64,000 nt of DNA. It comes from Leucosporidium creatinivorum (Eukaryota > Basidiomycota > Microbotryomycetes > Leucosporidiales > Leucosporidiaceae). A model generated the notes under the pieces. The model ran no database searches and was not told the origin of the DNA. It was given only the letters and a program-made list of their open reading frames with translations. This document shows, one piece after another, positions 34,030 to 50,532 of the stretch. The DNA is taken from NCBI GenBank assembly GCA_001600635.1, contig BCKL01000001.1, forward strand, positions 275,550 to 339,549, in the 5' to 3' direction. Position numbers and translations under genes: made by a program. Each line of letters begins with the position of its first letter. Positions within the stretch are counted from its first letter, which is position 1.

Positions 34030-35591
34030 ATGGCCTGCTTCGACTCCGCCGCCGCCGCCAGAATCGACGAGATCCTCAGGAAATGCACTGTCGACCCTTA
34101 CACTCAAGTTCCGCGCGTCGTCGTGGCTGCAGCCTCCTCCAAGGGCGTGCTGTACACAGGCAAGGCGGGCTACGAACAGCTCCCACCTCACCCCGCTACG
34201 CTAGAGCAGCTCGCCGCCTCGCCTCCCATCGCTCTGGACTCGGTATTCGACCTCTGGAGTGCCACTAAGCTCGTCGCCGTCGTCGCCATTCTGCAGCTCA
34301 TCGAACAAGGCCTCGTCGGCGTTGACGACCCAGCTGAGCTCTTTGTGCCAGAGGCCAAGGCTTTGAAGCTGTTTGACAAGTTTGAGGAGGATGGGACGAC
34401 ACCTGTCTTGGTGGACCTTGAAAGACCTGTGACGGTGGAGATGTTGATGACCCACACGGCTGGGTGAGTCGGAAGTCTATCGCCGAGTTGAGCGAGACCG
34501 TCGCTGAGCCTTTACGTAATGCAGATTCACCCACTCTTGGCACGCCGACACCAAGAGGATGCAAGACTTCCACGGAGTAGAGGGACCGACCTTTGAAGGA
34601 GCGACGAGGGTAAGTAAGAGCTTGGAAGCGCTCTCGGCGACGCAGCTGACCGGTTCTCGCTTCGCAGGAGAGCATAACAAAAATTCCTGTCTTCTTGTAC
34701 GCTACTCTTCCTAGGTCAGAGGCTGTAGCTAACTCCTCCTCGCAGTCCGCCCGGCAAGCACTGGAACTATGGTCACTCGAACGACTGGCTCACCCTCATT
34801 GTTGAGAAGGTGTCAGGCCTGCCGCTCGAGGACTATTTTCAGCAGCGCATCTTCAGGTGAGCCAAGCGTTCCTCTGCGTCGACCCTTGTTCCGTCTGCTC
34901 TACATCTCGTCGTTCTCGCGCTCATTGCTGACCTTCTCGCACCTCCGCAGACCACTTGGCATCACCGACCTCTCCTTCCTTCCCAACCCCCGCATCATCA
35001 GCCTCGCCCACCCACCTGCACCCTACACTTTCCACCCCGGCTCCACCGACAATCCCTCGCAGCACTCGGGCAGCTCAGGCCTGCGAGGGAGCGCTCCCTC
35101 CTTCCTCCGAATCCTCCAAGCGATTCTCAATCATGGCGGGCTGGACGGTGCTCGCATCCTAAAGAAGGAGACGGTTGCAGCAATGTTCGAGGGGCATCTC
35201 TCCAAGGATGAGGATGATAAGAAGGTGCAGCTGGAGGAGGTCCGGAAGTTCGCCGAGGGGTGCGATCCCTTTGCGAAGGAGGTGGGAGAGGGTGAAGTGG
35301 ACTGGGGATACGGAGGGATGCTCACTGCTATCGGAGGGACCAACTATCCCCACGGTCGAGGGCCCCATACGCTGACCTGGGCGGGAGCGACGGTGAGTCC
35401 ATCGTTGCTGCTCGGCGAAGCTGGTGGCTGACCTGGTTTGCACTTCGCAGGGCACCCACTGGGTCATCGACAAGCAGAAGGATCTTGCATTCGTGCTGTT
35501 CTTCAACGCTTTCCCTTTCATGAACAAGCCGAGCGCCGAGCTATGGGCGGAAGTTGAGCCTCTGCTCTACAGCGGAGCACGCAAGGCGTGA
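34030..35591 (+). CDS. Beta-lactamase-fold serine hydrolase 1 (esterase/transpeptidase-like)
   Basis: Six exons: 34030-34463, 34525-34609, 34668-34696, 34746-34856, 34951-35392 and 35451-35591, giving 413 aa. The Ser-x-x-Lys motif is SATK (Ser77, Lys80), followed by a typical helix LVAVVAILQLIEQGLVGVDD. MLMTHTAG is the class C beta-lactamase/LovD-family signature. Tyr191 in HWNYGHSNDWL is the likely general base. The later part has PLGITDLSFLPNP, WGYGGML and WAGATGTHWVIDKQKDLAFV. No signal peptide, so it is probably cytosolic. The family acts on esters or amides; the substrate is unknown and true beta-lactamase activity is not implied. Paralogues are at 36,010 and 41,117 (minus). Confidence 0.88.
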
Positions 35592-36009
35592 GGAGCGTCT
35601 GCTGGAAGTGGCGATGAAGTTCTAGATTATCTTGCATTCTAGAGCTGGATGATGGCCACGTGGCTCATAGTCGACCGCGAGCAAAGGCAATCTCGGCGAT
35701 TCGGCGGCCGGAGAGGGGGCAGGCAAGTGCGAAGGCGCCCTCGAGGCTCGCCGCAGCAGGGTGTGCCAGAGACAGCTTTGATGCATTCGATGTATTGGGC
35801 TCGAGACTTGGACGCACAATCGGCTCGCTGATGTGGGCTCACCCGAAGAGCGGCTGACTTTCGCTCTTCTCCCTCTTGCCAACACGTCGCAGCTCAAAAC
35901 GGCATCGGCTTTGCTTCGGATCACCTATTCACGCGCCCCTAACCCCTTACATACTCGATTCTCGCTCACCCCCCCTCCTCATCGCGTCTTAACCTCCGCT
36001 CAGCACACG
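35592..36009. other. Spacer between tandem hydrolase genes
   Basis: 418 bp with no gene. The last part is a pyrimidine-rich leader ending CAGCACACG before the start codon, similar to CGCCGCACG before hydrolase 1. Confidence 0.5.
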
Positions 36010-37735
36010 ATGGCCTCTTTCGACACTTCCGCTGCCGCTCAAATCGACGAGATCCTGCAGAAGTACACTGCCGACCCATACAACTCGGTTCCGCGCGTGG
36101 TCGTAGCTGCCGCCTCGTCCAAAAGCGTGCTCTACACTGGCCGCGCCGGCTACGAGCACTTGCCGCCCCACCCCGCCTCACCCGAGCAGCTCGCAGAGGC
36201 CAAGAAGATCACCGACACCTCAGTCTTTGAGCTATTCAGCTGCACCAAACTCGTCGGCGTTATCGCCGCCCTTCAGCTCGTCGAACAAGGCAAGCTTGGA
36301 GTGCATGATCCGGCGAGCAAGTACCTCCCCGAGTCGAAGGACCTCAAGATTGTCGAGAGCTTCGAGGAGGATGGCAAGACTCCCATCTTCACCAAGCCAG
36401 AGTCTGAGGTCACCGTCGAGCATCTCATCACCCACACGGCCGGGTGAGCCGCTCGCTGTCTCCGCGCCGAGGTCCTTCGCTGATGCTTGCTTCCTCACAG
36501 ATACACCTACCATTTCTACGAGCCTCACCAGAAGACTCTCGAGTACTTGGCCATCCCTGGGCCCAACAAGGAGGGCGCGACGAGGGTATGGAAGCCCTGA
36601 GTCTTGATCGTCTCGGCGCTCGCTGACCGGAAGTTGGATCGGCTTCGCAGGAGAGCCTCACCAAGCTTCCCGTATTCTTGTACGTTCTTCTCCCTCGATC
36701 GAAATACATTGGCTGACCCTCTCTGCAGCCCTCCAGGAAAGCGTTGGCATTACGGCGTGAACAAGTGAGTGATCCGAAAGCCGACCGCGCCTGCTCGGCG
36801 GAGCCTGTTTAGCGTGGCCGTCGTCGACCTTTCGACTATGAAACAGGGCCCCATAATTCCTCATGGTCTGATCGTTGACTCGTAGCTACTATTTCTACCT
36901 TGCTCTCTCACAGCGACCTTCTCACTCTCGTCGTCGAAGCCGTCTCGGGCCTCACCATCGAGGACTACTTCCAGGCCAACATCTTCAAGTGAGCTCGTCA
37001 TCTCCGAGTGCTGTCTGTAACTATCACTGACCATCTTGTCACTCGCTTCGCAGGCCCCTCGGCATCACCGACATCTCCTACGTTCCCAACCCGAACAAGA
37101 TCAGCATGTCCTACGCTCCTGCCCCTTACAAGTTCGACGCCGGCGCCACCAAAGGTCCCGTGCAGAACTCAGGTGGCTCGGGACTGCAAGGCAGCGCCAC
37201 CTCCTACCTCAAGATCATCCAAGCCATCCTCAACGGCGGAGCTCTCGAGGGCGCCGGCAGGATCCTCAAGAAGGAGACCGTGAACCTCATGTTCCAAGGC
37301 CACCTTTCGGCTAGCGAGCAGGACCGCAAGGTGCAGCTCGAGGAGCTCACCACGTTCGCGACTGAGTCGGACCCGTTTGCGCGAAAGAGGGGAAGGCAGT
37401 TGCCTGGCTCGGTCGATTGGGGATACGGAGGTCTTTTGACGGGACTTGATGGGAAGAGCTACACCCATGGAAGGGCGCCGAACACCCTCTGCTGGTCGGG
37501 TTATGCCGTGAGTTGTACTGTCCTCTCCCTCTCTGCCCTCTCCCTCGGCGCTTCCCCTTCGGCGATGCTGATCTCTTCAACTCATCGCCAACAGAACACC
37601 TTCTGGGTCATAGATCGGGAGAAAGATCTCGCCTTCGTCCTCTTCTACAACACCATCCCCTACAGCAACACGCCCGCCTTCGAGTCGTGGGCCGAGATTG
37701 AGCCCTTGATCTACAGCGGTGCTGGGAAGGCGTAG
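36010..37735 (+). CDS. Beta-lactamase-fold serine hydrolase 2
   Basis: Seven exons: 36010-36443, 36501-36585, 36651-36679, 36729-36764, 36914-36988, 37054-37507 and 37595-37735, giving 417 aa. Close paralogue of the upstream gene in the same orientation, with Ser-x-x-Lys SCTK at 77-80, LITHTAG, Tyr191 in RWHYGVNNDLL, PLGITDISYVPNPNK and WGYGGLLTG. Five introns match hydrolase 1 in position and phase. The sixth (36,765-36,913, 149 nt) splits YGVNN from DLL and is absent from both paralogues. No signal peptide. The tandem layout suggests local duplication; the substrate is unknown. Confidence 0.88.
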
Positions 37736-38307
37736 AGCTAGAGTCAGAGTAGAGATGATTGGTAGTTTGGGTTAGCTGTATTGGCAAGTAGTAAGAAGCC
37801 GCTCGTGGTGCCACGGCCGACGGAGACTCGGCGAAGGGTTCGGCGCTCGCTCGTGTCAGCTCAGCTCCCATCCTCTTGCGAGCCACCTCCGCAACACTCG
37901 ATTGTCCTCGACACCCCCCGCGCTGGGACACCGGCCCTTGCATCCACTGTCGAGAAGCAGCAAACCGAGGAAGAGCGAGTCGGCGTGGGCGATAGCTCTC
38001 GAAGAAGGGAAAGGGGTATCAGTTCGAAGCCTCGGTGAAGGCGGGATCGGGTACATCGTGAATCTGTAGACCAATCCCGAGTAGTGGGCTGTGTTCTAGA
38101 GGCCTACAGAAGCCAAACGAGCCAACCTCGGCGTCCACCATTGTCTCAGGTCGAAATCGCGCCCAAGTCCAGGAGGTGACGAAAGGGCTGAGGCGCTCTT
38201 CTTCTCCTTCCCTCACCTTTCTCCTCGTCTTGAAGCTCACCACGGCTCAAGCACGCCTCGCATCCCTTTCGTCTCACTTCTCTTCTACTACACCTAACTC
38301 CGCCAAC
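37736..38307. other. Intergenic stretch before GND1
   Basis: 572 bp with no gene recognised. It holds the end of hydrolase 2 and the GND1 promoter, with a pyrimidine-rich leader (TCTCACTTCTCTTCTACTAC) near 38,270. Confidence 0.55.
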
Positions 38308-40707
38308 ATGTCTGCTGTGTAAGTCGACAGCTTCGCTCTTCTCTCAGCAGTCCATCGGCTTCCCTCGGTCCCTTCCCTCGTTCTCGTCGACGCGCGCTTC
38401 GGGGGTCTCGCTGGAGCATGCATAGGATACACCTGTATCTCTTCATGTATCCCTACAGCCGGCGCGCGCTCAACTGGCTCCAATCTGCTACACCGAGAAC
38501 ACGAAGCTGACGTCGAACCTTCATCTCCAAACAGCGCTGATATCGGAGTACGTGCTGGTTCGGCTGCGCCGGGGACTGAGGGATGTAGCTGACCTTTCTA
38601 CTCTACCGCACAGCTCATCGGTCTCGCCGTCATGGTAAGTCTTAGCAGAGATCGCTCAAGATCGCGTTGGGGGAGCAGCCGCTGACCCAGCCTCCGCACG
38701 TCTACAGGGCCAGAACCTCATCCTCAACATGGTACGCTTCATTCAACAATGCATCTGATGCACCAGCATTATCGAGCGAGAGCTAGATGATGTCGTGGAA
38801 GCATTCGAGGGTGACCGGAGGCTGATCGCGATGTCGTCTCGCTTCTCGCAGGCCGACAAGGGATTCACCGTCGCCGCCTACAACCGCACCACCTCCAAGG
38901 TTGACCACTTCCTCGAGAACGAGGCCAAGGGTGGGTTCGAGCTATCAAACTGCAGCGCGATCAGCCCCGAAACGTCATCGCCAGAAAGCTGACCGAGGCT
39001 CGCAACCCTGCAGGAAAGTCGATTGTCGGCGCCCACTCGATTGAGGAGCTCTGCTCGCAGCTCAAGACCCCCAGGAAGATTGTCCTCCTCGTCAAGGCTG
39101 GAGACGCCGTCGACTCGTTCATCAGCCAGCTCGAGCCTTTCCTCGAGAAGGGAGACATCATCATCGATGGAGGAAACTCCCACTTCCCCGACTCGGTCAG
39201 GCGCACTGCTGAGCTCGAGAAGAAGGGTCTCCTCTTCGTTGGATCCGGAGTCTCTGGAGGAGAGGAGGGAGCTCGCCACGGCCCCAGTATCAGTGCGTCC
39301 TTTCGCTTTTCTCGCTTCGAGGAATCGAGATGCTAACCTCGCTCGCGCTGTTCAGTGCCCGGAGGAGCCCCTGCCGCCTGGCCTCACATCAAGGAGATCT
39401 TCCAGAAGACCGCCGCCCAGGTTGATGGCCAGCCGTGCTGCGACTGGGTCGGAGAGTCGGGATCCGGACACGTAAGTTTCGAGGCCTTGTGATGGCGAAA
39501 GAGCTGCGCTGACGAATCTCGCCTCAACAGTACGTGAAGATGGTCCACAACGGAATCGAGTACGGAGACATGCAGCTCATCACTGAGGCTTACGACATCC
39601 TTAAGCGCGGCTTCGGCATGTCCGAGGGCGAGATCGCCGCTGGTGAGCGATTCATGCTGCACATTAGCTCGAACGGAAGCTGACTCGCGCTTGCTACAGT
39701 TTTCGAGACCTGGAACAAGGGTGTCCTCGACTCGTACCTCATCGAGATCACCACCGAGATCCTCAAGTACAACGACGATGATGGTGTCCCCCTCGTCACC
39801 AAGATCCTCGACTCGGCCTCCCAGAAGGGAACCGGAAAGTGGACCGCCGTCAACGCCCTCGACCTCGGCATGCCCGTCACCCTCATCGGAGAGGCCGTCT
39901 TCTCGCGCTGCCTTTCGTCCATCAAGGAGGAGCGCGTTCGCGCCTCCAAGGTTCTCGGCGGACCCCAGATCGAGGCCTTCACCGGCGACAAGAAGCAGTT
40001 CATCGACGACCTCGAGCAGGCCCTTTACGCCTCCAAGATGTGAGTTTCGTCTCGCCCGTCTCGAACGATTCGGCGCTGACCCTTCTTGCTCGCAGTGTCT
40101 CGTACGCCCAGGGCTTCATGCTCATGCGCGAGGCCGCCAAGGAGTACAAGTGGAACCTCAACTACTCTGGTATTGCCCTCATGTGGCGCGGAGGATGCAT
40201 CATCCGCTCGTTCGTCTCGTTTCCCTCCTCGCCTTCGCCGAGCTCGAGCTGACTTTCGGCGCTCTTTCTCTCTCACAGCGTCTTCCTCGGTGACATCACC
40301 TCGGCTTACACCAAGAACCCCACTCTCGAGAACCTCCTCTTCGACGACTTCTTCAACAAGGCCATCCACAAGGCCCAGCCCGGATGGCGCCGCATCATTG
40401 CCCAGACCGCTCTCTGGGGAATCCCCACCCCTGCCTTCTCCACCGCCCTCTCCTTCTTCGATGGATACCGCACCGAGCGCCTCCCTGCCTCCCTCCTTCA
40501 GGCTCAGCGCGACTACTTCGGCGCCCACACCTTCCGCATCCTTCCCCAGTTCTACTCGGACAAGTGTACGTACTTTCTCCCTCGATTGTGTAGTGTGTAG
40601 GACGATACTAACTCCCTAACGCGCCCACAGACGCCGAGGGACAGGACGTCCACGTTAACTGGACCGGCAGGGGCGGAAATGTGTCGGCTTCGACTTACTC
40701 GGCCTAA
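38308..40707 (+). CDS. GND1: 6-phosphogluconate dehydrogenase, decarboxylating
   Basis: Twelve exons: 38308-38318, 38535-38547, 38614-38634, 38708-38731, 38852-38930, 39014-39292, 39356-39471, 39531-39642, 39700-40039, 40096-40209, 40279-40565 and 40631-40707. They give 490 aa, the usual family length. The NADP-binding fold is [19 protein letters not shown], spread over four exons of 11, 13, 21 and 24 nt. Catalytic and signature regions: [35 protein letters not shown] (active-site Lys and Asn), [20 protein letters not shown] and [14 protein letters not shown]. Reaction: 6-phosphogluconate plus NADP+ gives ribulose 5-phosphate, CO2 and NADPH in the pentose phosphate pathway. The 3' end and flank are repeated inverted at 42,987-43,182. 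Confidence 0.97.
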
Positions 40708-40853
40708 TCGCGATGCCGTGTTGGATAAAAGGTTACATTATGTGTAGGGACGATCCGCGAGCCGTTGAGGCCGCTTGAACTAGGTCCGTTTTCCGTACTC
40801 TCGCCGAAGAGGCTGCTGCTCGGCGCCGAGAAGTGCGAACGTCGAAGGGGAGG
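40659..40853 (+). repeat. GND1 tail, left arm of an inverted repeat
   Basis: The last 49 bases of GND1 coding sequence plus about 146 bp of 3' flank. The reverse complement, with a few changes, is at 42,987-43,182. The two arms enclose about 2.1 kb with the inverted hydrolase copy. Confidence 0.9.
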
Positions 40854-41116
40854 GTTGCGGTGCGCGAAGGAGGTGATGACGGATGAAGTCGCTGCAGCAT
40901 GGCGTGTCAACACACTTCTCTCAGTTCGACGTACATGGGAGCAGACAGCAAGGAGGACGGTGCGCCTCGACTTCCACGCTCTTCTTCATCGCCGAGCTCG
41001 CGGTCCGACGTCTTTCAGGCGGGACTGAGTTCTTGAATCATCTAAAAGCAGTGTACTTCAGCTTCTCTGCCGTTTCTCACAGCGGTGCGTCCTCAGTTAC
41101 AGACGACGACTAAGGA
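40854..41116. other. Short spacer
   Basis: 263 bp between the GND1 tail arm and the end of the inverted hydrolase gene. No feature seen. Confidence 0.5.
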
Positions 41117-42712
41117 TCAAGCCTTCCCAGCACCCTCATACAGCAGCGGCTCGACAGCCCTCCAGCAGTCATGTACAGGCTTGGCGGCGAAGGGAAGGAG
41201 GTTGGTGAAGACTACGAAAGCGAGATCCTGCTCCTTGTCGACGACCCAGTAGGTGTTCTGCAGCAGCGGCGTCAGCGCTTGAGAAACGCCGAGCGCCGAA
41301 GCGACCATCCCTCACTCACCGCCATTCCAGACCACATGAGAGCAGTCTCAGATCGCCCATGTGTATAGCCTTTGCCACTGAGCCAGCCGCCGTAGCCGTA
41401 CGCGGTACGTTTGAGAACGAAGGGATCCGAGGGAAGGGGGGGCTCGGCGATGTCTTCGAGTTGCTGCTGGCGAGCTGGGCTGTCTTGGGCGAGCTGATTG
41501 ACGAACATCGAGTCGACGGTGACTTTCTCGAGGATGCGGACGCCATTCAACGAGCCATCGCCGAGAAGAGCGCGGAGGATGGTGAGGTAGGAGGAAGGTG
41601 AACCGTAGAGTCCGGCGCCGCCCCAGTGGTGAAGAGGAGCGGATGAGGGACAGCCGGGGGTAGTTGTATACGGAGCCGGTCCATATGCGAGGTCGACCGT
41701 CTTGGGGTTGGGGAGGTAAGAGATGTCGGTGATGCCGAGAGGGCTGCAAAAGGGAGCTCGGTCAGCCTCGCCGAAAGGAGCACGCTCGGCGCCTTGCTCA
41801 CCGGAGGATGTTCTGCTGGAAGTAATTTTCGAGAGACCAGATGCCTTCTCCACGACCTGCCCGAGCCAGTCGATGCTCGTGCCGTAGTTCCAATGCTGAC
41901 CGGGCTCGCTGATGAGGCAGAAGTAAAAGAGACGAAGTGCGAGCGTCAGTCAAGCTCTCCAGCATCTCGGCGAGTAATGTGACGCACAACACCAATGGCA
42001 TCTTGGTGAGGGATTTCTGAGAAACGCGAAGAGGTCACCAAAGGGCTCGATTACCCGTGCCGGCCATGAAGCAGAGAAAGCCGAGCTCACCATCGGCGCC
42101 TCGGGGGTGTACGCTCCAGCAGTGACTCCGACGGGCCCAACTTCGACAGTAGAAGAGCCACGGAGCTTTCCAAAGACCTCAGGGAGCATGACTTCGTAGG
42201 CGAATCCTGTGAAGTGCGAAAATGGGTCGGGAAAGGTTCAAATCGTCAGCGCCGAACCGGTTTCTTGTGAACACAAGCAATCCACGCTCACCAGCAGTGT
42301 GCGTCAGAAGCATGTGGATGGTGATAGTCGTCGTGTTCTCCACCAGCTCGGGCTTTTCGTCCTCCTTGAGCTTCACCAGCTTGACCTCGGCGAGTTCGGT
42401 GGCCCACTCGGCAGCATCGTCTTGCAGGCCGATGACACCCTTCTCGACCAGCTGAAGAGCGGAAATGGCGGTGAGGAGCTTGAGGCAGCTCCAGAAGGCG
42501 AAGACAGAGTCTTCGGAGATGCGAGGGGCGGTGGGGAGCTGCTCGATGCTGGCCGGGAGTTGTTCGTAGCCCTCTGCGCCACTGTAGATCACGCCTTCCG
42601 AGGACGCCGCCATGACTACCATACGAGGTAGCTGGCTGTACGGATCTTGAGTGTGCTCCTTGAGGATGGCATTAATCTTGGAAGCGATGGCAGGATCGAA
42701 AGAGGAGGACAT
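41117..42712 (-). pseudogene. Beta-lactamase-fold serine hydrolase 3, frameshifted
   Basis: Exons: 42712-42292, 42206-42091, 42016-41988, 41908-41802, 41743-41320 and 41257-41117. Paralogue of the two plus-strand hydrolases, with Ser-x-x-Lys SCLK (75-78), LLTHTAG, HWNYGTSIDWLGQVVEK, PLGITDISYLPNPK and AYGYGGWLSG. All five intron positions match hydrolase 1. Exon 4 is 107 nt and leaves the frame one base short: after EKASGL the expected LENYFQQNILR continues in another frame. Unless this is a sequencing error, the protein would end soon after and lose its C-terminal half. The remaining exons show little decay, so the loss looks recent. Confidence 0.8.
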
Positions 42713-42986
42713 CTCGGCGAAGAAAGGCAGACGAAGGGCGAGGGGAAGACAAAGACGGAAAGAAGAAGAGCAGCGGACGGAGGTTACAAGCTGTAAAACG
42801 ACTTCCTAAGCGGGTCGGCGAGCAGATCGACCCGGTTCCCCACCTTGGTCCCGGGCGCCGAGCACTGACCGCTCTCCGCTACCTCCAGCTGAGAGTAAGG
42901 TGAAGCGCTACAGAGCAAGAGGAACATGCGCTGAAGACTCAGTCGCATCACTAGTATCACCTGTCTCTCTCAGACAAGCAGAAGCT
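42713..42986. other. Leader region of hydrolase 3
   Basis: 274 bp between the hydrolase 3 start and the inverted GND1 tail. No gene. It would be the promoter of hydrolase 3. Confidence 0.45.
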
Positions 42987-43182
42987 CTCCCCTTCGACGT
43001 TCGCACTTCTCGGCGCCGAGCAGCAGCCTCTTCGGCGAGAGTACGGATAACGGACCTAGTTCAAGCGGCCTCAACGGCTCGCGGATCGTCCCTACACATA
43101 ATGTAACCTTTTATCCAACACGGCGCATCGCGATTAGGGCGAGTAAGTCGAAGCCGACACATTTCCGCCCCTGCCGGTCCAG
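42987..43182 (-). repeat. Inverted copy of the GND1 tail, right arm
   Basis: Reverse complement of 40,659-40,853 with only a few differences, including the final GND1 codons and the GTGTTGGATAAAAGGTTAC 3' flank. It carries no other GND1 coding sequence. Confidence 0.9.
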
Positions 43183-43329
43183 CTCGGCGATGTTGTAAGG
43201 ACGCTTTCGGACGCCAGACGTGCTAACATATCGCTTCATAAAGAGAGAGGAAAAGATGAGGTCAGCGCAGAAAGGTGCAGAACTGTGCAGAATGGAACTC
43301 TCCGACTTCGGAATTCGAGCAGCTCTATA

Positions 43330-43888
43330 GCGGCTCAGCTTCCTGCTTCAACTTGCTCGTCTTCTCGCTTCTTTCGCCTTCGACTATAGGAAACCACTAC
43401 AGCTCAGCTCTACCCTTAGCCTACGCTGCACCACCGCCAACTCGTCTGGCTACCGCACGACGAGCTTACCTCGCTCTCAACTCGCCCTCAGGACGGCTTG
43501 AAGCGTGCTGAGGACGCGCTGCTCAAGCGGAGATCGTCTCAAAGCTAGAAGTAAGTCTGAAGTCTACAGTGCTGCTGCCGGTGGAGGACACTCGTGGGAA
43601 GGGCTACAGCGGTGCAAAGCACGCGCTGGGGTGTCGAGCGAGCAGGGCGGAAAGGGAGGCACCGCTACCGAGGAAGAGAAGACAGAGCTGCACCTGACCT
43701 GCTTCTCCTGCTTGCAGAAGACGTCGCCTGCTCGGACAAGCTTGGCTCACCTCAGCACAGCTCTCCTTCGCGCTCCTCGGCTCGACAGAAGGTGAGCAGC
43801 TCGCTACAGTCTTCCCCAGAATCTATCTAATCTTCTCCTTCTCACTGACAGCTATCACTCCCGCCGTTCGCTCCCTCCCTCGACCGAC
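43330..43888 (+). repeat. Conserved 5' leader module of F-box-like gene 3
   Basis: Same parts as the other leaders: CTTCCTGCTTCAACTTGCTC, GTAAGTCTGAAGTCTAC donor region, acceptor GCTTGCAG, a middle exon ending CGACAGAAG, donor GTGAGCAGCTCGC and acceptor CACTGACAG, 34 bp before the start codon. Confidence 0.7.
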
Positions 43889-45052
43889 ATGGCCTCCGCT
43901 GAGCTCCCTTCCGCCCTCTCTTCGCCCTCCGCCTCCCCTCGCCTCCCCGTCGAGCTACTCGCCCAAATCGTCGATGAAGCTGCTGGAGACTGCGACGAGC
44001 TCGACTACACCACTGTTCGACATCTCTGCCTCACGTCGAGGGGCATCCTTCCGCTCGCTCGCTCGGCGCTCTACCGCGCCATCTCGGTCACCTTCTTCGA
44101 CTTCCGCGAGGAGACACCTGATGACGAAGCACTCAATAGGACGCTCGACTGGTTCGACACCGTCAAGGTGTGCTACAATGGGCGTGAGCTCGAGATCGCT
44201 CTCGCCGAGTCTCCCCACCTCGGAGCGCTGGTCGAATCCGTCGCTTTCCGCCTCGCCATGGAGGACATCGACGCCGGAGACACTCCCGCTATCGTTCTGG
44301 AACGGATACTGAAGATGTGTCCCAGCATCGACTCGTTCCACTTGCTCGGGCAAGTGTATGAGGAGATGACCGCCCTCAGCCGCGTGCTCGACACCTCCCT
44401 CCCGTCTGTCGTTGAACTCGTCGTACCGCCTTGCCCAGAAGTCTTCCAACTCCTCTACCGCCTCAAGGATCTTAAACGTCTTCAGTTCTCGACGTCCGGC
44501 ACCATATCTCTCGGGCAGGGCGACATTCCCTGCCGTCTGACATCCCTCGCACTCAGCGCCTTTGACTCGGACTGTCGATTCTAACACATCGACTCGGATT
44601 CGCTCCGCACTCTCACCAATAACTCCCACACCTCCCTTCGACACCTCGCGATCACGAACGATATGCTCGAAGCCTGCCCTCCGTTGTCGAACTTCACCGC
44701 GCTCCACAGTTTGGATGTCTTCTTCGACATCACGAAGCGGCGTGCGTCAGGAGAGGAAGACCAGCATGTCGCCAAGCTCGCGGATGCTCTCCAGCTCTCC
44801 GAGCTCTTCCTCTACCTCCTCCAACTGTCACCCTCTCATGTCGCCTATCTTCCCCGCCAGCTCCACGCCCTCGGCTTTTCCTACGCCTTCGACGTCACTG
44901 TGATTAAATCTCTCCTCATTGATCCAGATCGTCCAGCCTTGCGTCAGCTGGAGATCTGGTACATCAAGGACGAGGCTTGGGAAGCGCTCGGCGGAGAGCA
45001 TTGCTGGACGGTGCAGCGGTTCAGGGACACAGGCATTCGCTTTTGGCGCTGA
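43889..45052 (+). pseudogene. F-box-like gene 3 (subfamily B) with one in-frame stop
   Basis: A frame of 388 codons starting MASAELPSALSSP, with F-box-like SPRLPVELLAQIVDEAAGD, LDYTTVRHLCLT and ILPLARSALYRAISV. A TAA at codon 232 (44,582-44,584) interrupts it. The next 155 codons stay open in the same frame and continue the leucine-rich pattern (SLRTLTNNSHTSLRHLAI, LHSLDVFFDI), ending DTGIRFWR. The rest is clean, so this is a young pseudogene, a truncated 231-aa protein or a readthrough case. The first is most likely. Confidence 0.75.
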
Positions 45053-45732
45053 ACGATGAAGTGACTTTAGCTTTGCTGTCATACAACGACTTTGCCTAGC
45101 CCTGCACGGTCAAGCGAGCAGAGAAGGAGAGATGCGAGCTCGGCTTCAAGTTTAGTTCCGCCCAGCCGAAAGCGGGGGAGCTCCTCACTCTTCGGCGGGT
45201 TCCTCACGGCAGCACAGGCGATTGGATGGGGCTCAGCTTCCCTTCAGCAGACTTGAGAGCGAGACAGAGTCCCTGTGAATGGCGCGTGCAGCTGCGACGA
45301 GACCGGATCGACATCGCCGAACAGGCGTCTATCAGGTCGTTGAGAGATGCTGGGAGAGCTGAGAAGACTGAAAACCAACAAAATTACTCTCAGGTCGCTT
45401 CAAGCAGCGGACGCGACTGGTTTCGAGGCTCGGCGACCGCCGTGAGCTGGGTTCGAGCTCTCTGCGGCCGATAAAAGGGTACAGAAATCGCAGAGGGCAG
45501 TCAGGAGCGCTTATCGTGTATTTCTGAAGCTTGACAGCAGCAAACGGAACGAAAAGCAATGACCAAGCTCCGCTGCGAAGCAGGCCAACCTAGCCCGCTT
45601 GGCCTCGAGAGCGGCTCTCCCTCCCACTGCAACCTCGGCTCCCTCTCAACTCGAGCCTTTGTCGCTGTTCTGTACCTCGCTCGCGCGCCCTCGAGCTCAC
45701 CTTCACCTCTCCAAGCGCACCTCTCTCTACTC
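45053..45732. other. Intergenic stretch before UBP15
   Basis: 680 bp with no gene recognised. The last 130 bp are pyrimidine-rich and should be the UBP15 promoter and leader. Confidence 0.55.

Positions 45733-50532
<4,800 letters not shown>

Noticed and set aside
34030-37735. True antibiotic beta-lactamases
   Set aside because: The fold signatures are shared by many eukaryotic esterases and transesterases. No signal peptide, and no third KTG-type motif in the usual form.
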